In this document: positions 45,022 to 55,013 of the stretch, piece by piece
Layout of the letters: every line of letters begins with the position of its first letter
Numbering within the stretch: the first letter of the stretch is position 1
Assembly (NCBI GenBank): GCA_024036415.1
Contig: JAMWET010000947.1
Location: forward strand, 1,089,001-1,153,000
DNA: 64,000 bases
Direction: 5' to 3'
From: Prochilodus magdalenae
Lineage: Eukaryota > Chordata > Actinopteri > Characiformes > Prochilodontidae
The notes under the pieces: model-generated
Database searches by the model: none
Told to the model about the DNA's origin: nothing
What the model saw: the letters and a program-made list of their open reading frames with translations, nothing else
Program-made: the position numbers and the translations under genes

Positions 45022-48000
45022 TAATTTTACCCATTTTGTCCAGCTTAGCCCACAAACCACACATTGCACATCAATTCATAACACACAATACAGCATAAGC
45101 TAGGGATACACCCATTTTGGGCTGTTTTACATGCACATATCTGCTGATGCTAATACAAAAACATTTTGTGACATGCAGAGTATTGCAATAACATCAGACT
45201 AAAAGTTAATTTTTAAATCTAGCACCAACATGAACAGTATTCATAAATATAATAGATTATTGAAGTCCATGTACAGATCAAATATTGAGCTAATACAGTG
45301 TATGCGTTTTCACAAACCTGGTCACGGGTCGATACAAACAAATTCACAATAAATGTTTACAATTATTCATTTAAAACAAGGTTTTTAACAAATTCTCTGT
45401 CAATACCGCTCAAATATTATCATACATGGCCATTAATATAAACATAACATTACCTAACCGTCTCTCAGATACTTTATACAGCATGTAGCAGATGCCCCAG
45501 CCCTCCCACTTCACTTTGAGATAGGAAGTAAGAGCAGATTCTCTTCAAATCTGTGTCATTTTGAACCACCAGCCTCCTAAAATACCTAAAACCCTCCTCT
45601 AAAACACCTTCCTGTTTTCATCTGCCTCTGAAATCGGACAGTAAAAGCATAAGCCTCTAAAAAGACAAGCAGACTGCCAGGCTTCCTTGACTTCTACTGG
45701 ACAGATGAGCCCAAGCACATGCCTGTTTGACTACAATGAGCACTAATGATGTAATCCTACAATAATGAATGTCTGCATGAGTCGCAGCCCAGATTTGGGA
45801 TTTTAATTAAATGTGGAGACAGTGGAGTGAGTGGCCTGGAGAGTAAACATAGAGGGGGATGAGCTTCCACATGGTCCTCGCACAGGTCATCCAGCGCAGG
45901 CTTCATAATCGCCTAAGAGGATCACCGCTCCACACATGTCCCGATGGGCTCCTTCGCGTCACCCACAGACGGGAGTCGGCACGTGGCACATGCGTGTGTG
46001 TTAATGACTCTGCGTCTGCGCACCAGTGGCTCACACATGGGTCCTCAAACAGCACCCCCCTTCCATCAGCCGTGATGGGGGTGGACCCCTCCTTCCCTCG
46101 TTGTGGTCTTCTTTTGTTGATAGATTCATCTTTGTGTGTGTGCTTAATTAACCTGTCAGTTATTTTCATCAGAGCTCCTCCACCCCTACAGGCGCACACC
46201 CACAGACACACGCGGACACACACACACAAACACGGTCTGGGACTCTGAATGTTCAATAGTGTCCTTCAGGAGCCCCCCGCCCCTTGTTTCCTAAAGGAAA
46301 GCCCCTCTTAAAGACCAGTGTGATGGGGGCTCAGCTGCCACCCAGAGAGCTCAGCTTCAGTAATGATAATCCATATTCAGCAGCTGAGCTACTTGGCCCA
46401 GCCAAGAATCTCTGACCATGCATAAAGCCGGTTTTGTATAGACCTTTACTGCTTATGTATGTGCACCTACAATCAAATGCTATTGCTAAGTGCTAAAGAA
46501 ATAATGAATATAATAAAATAAGCAGTTTGATAAAAAAAAAATTAAGAGATAAAACTAGAATTAAAGACCAGAATAAAAAAAACATATGGATAAATAAAAT
46601 ATTAAATACTGGACATCAATATTAAAAGGAACAATACTTGACATAATAAACAGAATATTAACAGAACAACCAGCATAATAAAAAAGGACCACATATGCTT
46701 ATTTTCAATGTCCCTAATTGTACTTTTCAGGTCCAATATGTCTAGGCTTTCATTTTTCCTAAAGCACTATATTTTTCTGTGAAACCCTCCGTCTTAAAAG
46801 CCCCATTAGAGCTTCTGTGCACTTACGCTCCCATCCCAATGAGCCCAGGCTGTTCGGATTGGTCAGCACACCATTGTGTTTTAACTGGTCAACCAGCAGA
46901 GTGCTACAAGTTCAACCCCAACACCACTGTGGCTATTCTTACTATAGCGTCAGCTCTGCTGCATCAGTTTGAGCCAGAGTCCGATCCTGAAAGTCAGGTA
47001 GAACACGCTGATAGAACTGATACTAATTTCGCAAGCTAGAACGGAGCAGGGCGTTTCAGGAGTGGGGCACCACCCTTTAAACACTTCCAAATGCGATGGT
47101 GCAAAGAGCGGGTCTGTCCAGGTCCTGGAGGCCAACTGCCCTGCAGATTTTAGCATTTGATTTATGCTTCAACACAGCCACTTCAACTGAGTACAGGTGG
47201 ATAAACAGCAGACTAGTTGGATCAGGTGTGTTGGGAGAAGGGAAAACAGTGGAAAAGTGAATAGCAGTGGATGGGAAACACTGTATATAGGCTTAGAGTG
47301 GACTGTGCTACTATTCCACCTCTAGTTTGAAGATTAAAGTGAAAGGGTTTTACTCCTACCAAACAGAAGGACACGGCACAATAGAGTAGAGGTGGGTGAG
47401 TGGGTCAGGTTCACCCAGAGCATCAGGGTTTAGGAGCACATCTAGTGGCTGCTGTAACCAAGGGGTAATCCCGAAGAGACAGACAGCAGGGAGAAGAAAA
47501 GAAGACGGAGGCCACCATCACCCGGGAGTGAAAACCACATGGTAGAAAAAGCAAACAGAAGTTGTCGCCTTGGCAATGCTGTGTTGCTTTGTGTCACATA
47601 ATGAAAAATCTACATCTTACACCAAAACAATCGCCTACATAATGGACTGCCATCGCCTCTATTGTCTTCTCCCTAGCTCAATCGTCAGCTGGTGTGTCAT
47701 TAATAAACAAGCAGTAATCCAAGACATGTAATGACCACCAGCGTGCCATGCAGACCGCAACCCACATATGGCTGGGAGAGGCTCTAAGGATATTAAGCCT
47801 CCCATTCATTCACACCGGGGTTTTCCCCATTTCACCCATCTTCTCCAGTCGACCGTCTGATGCTGTGTGACAGATGGAGTTTAACAGGGCAGTTTTTGAA
47901 TTGCTGGTGTATTACCAAACATCTCCGGCTGACTCATGCTCTCGCTTTAAAATACTAACATGTGTCACTTGAAAAACAATCACAAACTTAGCGCAACAAT

Positions 48001-48097
48001 TTCACAGCATGCAATACGTTTTGTGATGGTGCTTTCTGAGGGCTGATATCCTGCAACACGTAAAATCTATCTGCCAAAGCTAAGAATAATTATTATT

Positions 48098-48490
48098 AAA
48101 GGGCCCATGTCCTAAGTTTATTGTCCTTTGTTTTTCCTCAAGGTGTAGTTGTAACATGTGTGTGTTTTTATGTACCAAATATGGCCACAATTCAGTTTAC
48201 ATCTCCATTTTCCAACCTCTTTTCACTGCTTAGAATGAAACATGCTATTTTGGTTACTGTGCCTTTAAGACTGATCTAAGATAAATGAGCTCTGTTCTGA
48301 TTGGCTGCCCTCAGAGCTGAAACACTCCTTAGAACTTCAGTATGAGTGGGCGGGGCTAAACTGCTGTAGGCTAAAGAGGTGTCTATGTGAATGAGCTGGT
48401 TCTTGTGGCGACCCAGGAGACAGTGGATTAAACACAGGGTGTTTTAGGAGCTTGGTTTCCATATATTCTACCATTTTTACACATTACTTC
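48098..48490. repeat. Dispersed repeat family A, copy 1
   Basis: Starts AAAGGGCCCATGTCC and shares CTGATTGGCTG, ACACTCCTTA, TATGAGTGG and TTTCCATATAT in the same order with 53411-53780. Probably a non-coding mobile-element family. Confidence 0.75.
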
Positions 48491-49455
48491 AGACCTTTAA
48501 TTAAACACACAGCTGGTCAGTGTTGTTCATGTACTAACATCAACCACACGATATGATCAGAGAAGTGTCATACTGATCTCCTCTAGTTCAGATAATCTGA
48601 GATGAGGAATAACTGTACCAAACAATTCAGAAGTCTTATCCAGTGACCCATCATGTGAACTGACTCTCTGCTGAATCGGCAAAATTCAACAAGCCCTTAA
48701 ATCAGATCAAAAGCCACTACACTGCACCAACGAGGCCTCTGAAGGTCCAGCAGAGGGAAACACCTGCTGTTGTCACCTCCTGTGGGGAAGGAAGCAGGAA
48801 TCGAGGAGCCTCGACCTTTACTGACACTACAGAGGTGGAGAACACAGCTTAAGAGCTCACAACAAACTAACCCACTGTACTTCTGGAAAACACAGCACCA
48901 AGAATCTCAGATCAACAAACAGAGCAGCAATTAACCCTCCATCTGGGGGGGCTGAGAGGGGCTGCACTGGGTTGAGGGATGAGGGAGTGAGATGTGGTGG
49001 TGTTCAGTTCAGACTGGTTTGAATGTGCTCACTTACAGCTGAGAACAAACAGTCCACGACACAGTTCACATGAAACACGGACTAACCCTCAGCCAAAACA
49101 GGACACCTGCATGTACCGACATGGCTAATGAGGCTTCCTCTGAGAAAAGGTGGAGCAGCTCGCTAGCTAGCTAGTCAGCTAACCATCTAAATTTCGGGAT
49201 AACTTTCCCAGACTTTCACTGGGCTGCAGGCGCAGCAGCAACAACACTGGGGACTCTCAAACTCACATGTACCAGTGTTTACTGCACCACACGCTTGAGC
49301 TGCTCGTGTTTTCTTCTCGAAAAACAACATCAGGCAGCGTTTCAGAGCTCTGCCGTAGAGGGCAAACACCCAGCAGGGATGATCCTGGGCTCCTCCGAGT
49401 AACGTGGCTGAGCTCGGCGTGAGAAACCACACACAGAAATAGCTGATCAACTCAC

Positions 49456-49640
49456 CAGAGGTAAACATCGATGTTGGGAATGAAGGCTGCGGCTAAGTAT
49501 CCCGGGCCAGCCTTAAACCGGGCGACATCCACTCCACTGGTCTCGCTGCTCGGCTGAAGCTGAGATTCTGGACAGCGTGGACACACATCAGCCCAGCGTT
49601 ACCAGAGAAAGTTTCTCCTCCTAAACCCACCAGTCTGCGT
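49456..49640 (-). other. gas2l3: gas2l3 5' untranslated first exon (inferred)
   Basis: GC-rich sequence ends at a consensus GTGAGT donor (plus ACTCAC at 49450-49455). It lies between the CCAAT-box cluster and the first coding exon. An ATG at 49468 would read MFTS and can join exon 42580-42555 in frame. The transcription start is not determinable from sequence. Confidence 0.5.
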
Positions 49641-49689
49641 GGAAGTCCTATTTGTTTCCCGCCCGTATTCTGACAAACCCCGCCCTCCC

Positions 49690-49930
49690 GCGCTGGGATT
49701 GGCTATCAGTTCATACGCTCGCCTCCACTCACGAGCAGTCAATGACAAAGGTAAGTTACTGTCGGCCAATCGCAGTACACCGGGGCGGGGCTTGTGTGAA
49801 ACGGGTGGGTAAAAAAATAACATCGCGTGGAGCATTCAGTTAAGCAGGGAATGCTGTTCGAACCGACCAATCAGGGCGCAGCTACGAGCTCTCAACGGAC
49901 TCGAGGCGGGAAAAGCAGAGCCCAAGGCGC
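49690..49930 (-). promoter_or_regulatory. gas2l3 promoter: three CCAAT boxes and a CHR-like element
   Basis: CCAAT cores at 49698-49702 (minus), 49766-49770 and 49867-49871 (plus), GGGGCGGGGC at about 49782, and TTCGAA at 49857-49862. NF-Y sites with a CHR are typical of DREAM-controlled G2/M genes, and human GAS2L3 is a reported DREAM target. Site function is inferred. Confidence 0.5.
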
Positions 49931-50202
49931 ACGTGGGCGGAGCTCGCGCAGAGGGAGAGAGTGAGTAACCTGCAGCTTCAAAGAAGGTAAACATGGGAAG
50001 TCATGGAAACACAATAAAGGAAAAACTACCGAAAGCAAAAATAAGTCTGTTTAAGATAAAACCTCCCACACGGTACCACTTACTAAAAACAGACTGCAGT
50101 GACAGTACTACAGCGCTTCTGTTTCTTCGACTTGAAACACAAAGTATCGCTCAAACACTTGTTTATATACTCTCAGTGGTCACTACTGTTATCTACACTT
50201 AC

Positions 50203-50775
50203 GGCCCATTAATCAGCTTTACCTACCACATAGCTGCACTCTATAGTTCTACAGTTACAGAGTGTAGCCCATCTGTGGACCACCACACACCAGGTATCAT
50301 GTGGGTGGTGGATCATTCTCAGCACTGCAGTGCCAGTAACATGGTGGTGGTCTGTGTGTGTTGTGCCAGTGTAAGTGGATCAGACACAGCAGTGCTAATG
50401 GAGTTAAACTCCTCAGAGTCACTGCTGGACTAAGAATATTCCAGCAACCAAAGCATATAGTCCTGTGGTCAGCATCATGTGACCACTGATGAAGGACTAG
50501 AGGCTGACCAGCACAAACTCTGCAGCAGCAGATGAGTTATCGTCTCTGACTTTACATCTACAATGAGCACCAGAAAGGTAGGAGTGTCTAATAGAGTGGA
50601 CAGTGAGTGGACACAGTGTTTAAACACACCAGCTGCACTGCTGTGTCTGATCCACACATACCAGCACAACACATAACAACACTAACACATCACCACCATG
50701 TCAGTGTCACTGCAGTGCTGAGAATGACCCACCACCCACATAATACCTGCTCTGTGGTGGTCCCGGTGGTTACAG
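50203..50775. mobile_element. Same inverted-repeat MITE, copy 2 (right end missing)
   Basis: Shares in order ATCATGTGGGTGGTGGATCA, GGATCAGACACAGCAGTGC, TCTAATAGAGTGGACAGTGA and CACCACCATGTCAGTGTCAC with the copy at 7.6 kb. It lacks the right terminal arm and carries a middle segment that the first copy lacks. Confidence 0.75.
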
Positions 50776-51435
50776 TGTCTTCCATACCCACACTGCCACT
50801 TCAGCAGTCAGTGAAATGAATCCTTCCCGTTTCTGAAGAGCACGGATCACTTGGATGGAGTGAAGACAGGCCGGGTATGTTGTGTAGTTGTTCCATAAAG
50901 CTTTATAAAGTAGCTTAACACATTTCTTCACTCCCAGTCTTTCATAAGTGCTTTAAGCCGGACAAATCTCTGGAATAACAGGCCCATTTTAAGACATAAC
51001 ATCACACTGTGTACTATGATTTGAATTAGTTACATCTGATCATCTTGTTACTAGTAATGTCAGTTCAGCCAGGAAGTGCATCACTCGGGTATTCCCGTTT
51101 CTCTGCTGATGCTCGTGTCAACTAGTGAATGGAAGATTACAATAAGACCGCACAGTAGAGACTTAACTGTGTCAGGTGTGTCATAATTAGGTGAGGATTT
51201 GCGAATGCGCTGCCAAAATCTGATTATCCCGATCAGGGTCATACAGAGGACTGCACTCATATGGGGAACCCAATGGACACTAAGTCTGCTATATAGAGCA
51301 ACATTAGAGCCTGGGCTTTCCCCTTCAGACTGGGCAAACAGGAGAACCTGTGGGATAAACCAGGAGCCATTATCTTATGCTGCATATGCCAACGCAGAGA
51401 CTTCATCGCTTTCACAAAGTATGCTATGTGAGTTA

Positions 51436-51457
51436 AATAAATAAATAAATAAATAAA
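51436..51457. repeat. AATA microsatellite
   Basis: Short AATA run just upstream of the SINE at 51486. Confidence 0.9.
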
Positions 51458-51485
51458 TGAATGGATGAATAAATGACTGACTGAA

Positions 51486-51697
51486 CGTGGTTGGCGTGGT
51501 GCAACACCACTTGTCATTGAGCTACCACACCATGTGCGAGACTGGGGTTTGATTCCTGGTCTGCATGGCTATGCTGTGCTACACCAATAAGAGTCCTTGG
51601 GCAAAGACTCCTAACACTACACTGGCCTCCCTGTAATATGATTAACCTTGTAAGTCACTCTGGATAAGAGCGTCAGCTAAATGCCGTAAATGTAATG
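51486..51697 (+). mobile_element. tRNA-derived SINE
   Basis: An A-box-like TGGCGTGGTGC near 51492 and a B-box-like GGTTTGATTCC at 51546-51556 are followed by the fish SINE tail CTCTGGATAAGAGCGTCAGC ... TAAATGTAATG. Preceded by an AATA microsatellite. Confidence 0.8.
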
Positions 51698-52916
51698 AAC
51701 CAGATGCACTGGCTAGACTCTGTTACATTATATGTGGTTCATGTTTTCAGAACTGTGTTGTAATTTGAGAAAAGCACCACACTTCCTTCCCTCGCTGTAG
51801 GTTTATACGTTCATTTTTCAGAATAAGATTCTTTTAGAAGACATGTTCAAAATTTCTGCTTAAATTAACATTTAACGTGTCATCAAAACCAGTGGTTTGG
51901 TCGTTTAGTTCTAGAGAAGCCTGCAGAGTCATAATTGTTTACTGTGGTGGTGATGAGAACCAGATATTCGTAGAGTTCCTTGCCTCCAAAAGTTCCCTCC
52001 CAGGACGTTATAAAATGAAATGGTTGTGAATACTTGTCCTGACGTCTGAGACATGGTTTTTACACTCATGTTGTGAAAATCTGATCCAAATCAGAATTTA
52101 ATGATGATTTAATCAGTATAGTTTAATAGATCCATGGTGGAGGGATACAGGAAGGGTGTTTTAAGACAAAATAGTCCCCAAAGAAAACTTTAGTCAATGT
52201 TGCATATGAGACTCAGACAACACGTGTAGGTTAACTGGTTGGTTTGGGTAGTTAGTAAATGTCTATATCAGTGTAGTAGGTGGGCTGACTCCTGGTTCCC
52301 TTCACAACCAGAGTAAAGACATCTGAGTCTGTAAGTGTCTCTACAATCAAACCACTCTGAGTAACTTTGTTTCTCAACCACTGAATTATGCACATGATTA
52401 GCTCCTGTGATTACACAGTCATTGCGTTCCCTGGACTCAAATTCCAATCAATGACAAACCATGCATGGCCAGGGACAGCAGTACAGCTGACTGTGTTATC
52501 TTGGGATATACAGGATGGCAGGGTGTCCCTCTAATAGCACAGGTGGACAGTATTTACATTAATTCAGTTGCTGCTTCTTAAGCCAAATCTTTGGGCTACA
52601 GGTCTGTACTTTTAGTGCATTTCAAAATGTGAATTAAGGTACGTTTGCAGGGAAAGCTGTCCACTTTTCACTTCAGCTCTGTTTATTTTTCTGTTTTTAA
52701 TTTTAAAAAATGTTCTCTGTGCTGCTCTGCTGTTGCTCACTTTCACACTCAGCATCAAAATTGTCCCAGAAAGAGAAGAATAGCATCGAACACACCTGAA
52801 CGCTGAGTGTAGTTCCACTACAGGACCCATATACATCAATCTCTCAGAGTAAAAGTGCTGATCTGCCTCTGTCAGTATTGTCCTCATAAGCGTCCTGCTC
52901 TGAGGAGCTTAATTAA

Positions 52917-53410
52917 AGGAACAGTGTGTAAGATTTAGATCGGATTTAGTGGCATCTAGCAGTGAGGTTGTAGATCGCAATCAACTGAGTACACTCCTTT
53001 GCCAAGCATGTAGTAGAACGTATGGTGGTTTTTGCTTTAACAACAAGGATTAACCCTCCCTTTTACTATATCAGAAATATGATCATCCAAACACAACACA
53101 AAACAGTTAGCAAGCACAGACACTTAGCACTGTTCTACTTCCTTCTATGTCTCAAAACCAGTGGTACAGCACCACCAAATTCGAGAGCATGAAAGGCTCT
53201 CTCTACAGCCAGTGTGAGGTTCTTCTGTTCTGGCCTACTGTAGGAACATACAGGCACAATGTGTTGTAAGATGACCCTCTTCTATCTCATTCTACGCTAA
53301 CAAAGACACAGTGATTTGTAGTTACAGGTGATTGCACACCAATGAAAACATGTCTACTATATCCTATTTCTGCTAATGGATCCCCCCTAAATCTCACACA
53401 TTGCTCCCTG
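52917..53410. mobile_element. MITE with about 22-bp terminal inverted repeats
   Basis: Left end AGGAACAGTGTGTAAGATTT; right end CTAAATCTCACACATTGCTCCCT is its imperfect inverse. The interior is non-coding. It abuts repeat family A copy 2 with a gap of about one base. Confidence 0.7.
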
Positions 53411-53780
53411 GAAGGGCCCATGTCCCACGTTTGTGTGGTCTTTTATTTGATAATAATTATTTTTTAATTAATTATGAAGTTTATGCACCAAAGACAATCA
53501 AAAGTTTTACAACACGATTTCCAGCCGTTTTTTCCTATCGGATACAATTAAACAGACAGATATATGCCTGATATACAGTGTTGTTCTGATTGGCTGTCCT
53601 GTACTGCATCCTATTTAAACAGCAGGTTGAGTAGAAGCACTCCTTATAACATCTGTATGAGTGGCTGGAGCCAAACTGATATAGTCTGAATAGGTGTTTG
53701 GTTTATGTGACATCACAAATGCTGTGATATTGAAACAGGCTGTTTTGAGCTTATTTTCCATATATGGACCATATTTACAG
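53411..53780. repeat. Dispersed repeat family A, copy 2
   Basis: Begins AAGGGCCCATGTCCCACG and follows the same order of shared blocks as 48098-48490. Directly adjoins the MITE ending at 53410. Confidence 0.75.
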
Positions 53781-54200
53781 TAATTCTGCTGTACAAGACC
53801 GTGAGGCTCTCAATCTAAACACAATCCGTAACTATACTGGAAGTAAAAAAAGAGGGCATGTCGGGATCTCACGGCAATATGTAGTTCAGGATAGGCCTTA
53901 GTGACTGATGAATGAAAGAAGCTTAAAGCTATTTTTGCTTTTCACTAATGTTAAAGACTGAACAAAATGAAAAACACTGGAGGGGTTACTATTCTACATG
54001 GTTTAGATTTCATTGGATTAAATAATGACAATTTATTTTTTTTTTATAAAATATACGTCTCTATATTCTGTTTCACGAGTAGCAAACTTGATCAAAAATC
54101 TAAATCTCCAGCAGAGATCCTTCCAGAATATACTAGTGGAAACACAGATAAAGAAAATGCTGTTAGAATGTGTAATTATTTTTGTTGATATGAAGTTTTA

Positions 54201-54256
54201 GATAGATAGATAGATAGATAGATACTTTATTGATCCCAGAGGGAAATTCAAGATCT
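54201..54256 (-). mobile_element. GATA microsatellite with LINE-type 3' tail
   Basis: Reading the minus strand, GAATTTCCCTCTGGGATCAA then TAAAGTATCTATC is the familiar 3' terminus of a fish non-LTR element followed by (TATC)n. Only the tail is present. Confidence 0.55.
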
Positions 54257-54466
54257 AGTGAGAATTCATTAGAGGGACGTTTATAGTTTAAGATGTTAAA
54301 CTGAAGCCCTTGAAGCTGCGGAGGAACAGGAAACCAAATCTACCTCCATCTGATCTGATTTTGCTTCTTGAGAAGGGAACCAGCCACTTCCTCTAAAGGT
54401 ATCCGGGTATTTTACACACTGCCTCCCCCCTGTGGACCACTGCGGGAGCAGACACACTAAAGACAG

Positions 54467-54574
54467 CCTACATTACCCACAATGCTTTGCCAGCGACGTT
54501 AGAGATGCAGTTACAGGAAGTGTGAACTAACCCGAAGAAACTGACGGTTATTGAGCTGTTTTTCTGCACTCAGG
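54467..54574 (+). promoter_or_regulatory. fgfr1op2 promoter and 5' UTR exon (inferred)
   Basis: CCTACATTACCCACAATGC at 54467-54485 resembles the ZNF143/THAP11 motif, and ACAGGAAGTG at 54513-54522 an ETS site. An untranslated exon appears to end at 54574 before GTACGT. No TATA box is seen. These fit a housekeeping promoter; the start site is not known. Confidence 0.5.
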
Positions 54575-54878
54575 GTACGTATATTAGATACAGACATATT
54601 TCCAGTAGTGTGGGTTACAGTAACAGTGTGTCTCGGCTCTAATGTCCTCTACAGGATCACTAAACTTTCAGTTAATCCGGAGCTAAGGTCGGTTAGCGAG
54701 TTAGCTAGCTGGTTATCTGGTTCACCTTCTCAGTTGGACTGAAGTAGTCTGCTGCTCTGCCGACGACTTTACTGAATGGACTGGGACCTTAAGTTTTTAG
54801 TCAAAGGACTCAAACAGCCGAGGGAAGGGTCCTGGGTGTCTGCTCATTACACTTCATTGGTGGTCTTGTGTCCGCAGG

Positions 54879-55013
54879 ATGGCTTGCTCTCTGGAGAAGG
54901 TGCTGTCGGACGCCCGGTCGCTGGTGGAGCGGCTTCGAGACCACGATAACGCCGCAGAGATCCTCATCGAGCAGACCACCCTGCTGAACAAACGGGTCGA
55001 GGCTATGAAGCAG
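54879..55013 (+). CDS. fgfr1op2: fgfr1op2 coding exon 1
   Basis: Residues 1-45. The acceptor GTCCGCAG is one base before ATG, so the 5' UTR is almost wholly in the upstream exon. The donor is GTGTGC; the exon ends in phase 0. Confidence 0.96.

Larger units (their letters stand above)
42611..49455 (-). other. gas2l3 5' intron (about 6.9 kb)
   Basis: Contains the T-free AC/AG repeat at 44419-45021, a purine-rich stretch at 43535-43935 and a repeat-family copy at 48098-48490. No coding exon found. Confidence 0.55.
49931..52910. other. Intergenic gas2l3-fgfr1op2, proximal part
   Basis: Contains a copy of the inverted-repeat MITE and a tRNA-derived SINE. The 146-codon plus frame at 49993-50433 runs into the MITE and is not supported as a gene. 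Confidence 0.6.

Noticed and set aside
44296..45069. Three overlapping minus-strand frames of 210-257 codons (Cys/Val/Ser/Leu repeats)
   Set aside because: They exist only because the AC/AG repeat has no T on the plus strand and so no stop on the minus strand. Composition is pure dinucleotide repeat and there is no gene structure.
49993..50433. 146-codon plus-strand frame above the gas2l3 promoter
   Set aside because: Its second half lies in the inverted-repeat MITE, and the first half matches no family I know.
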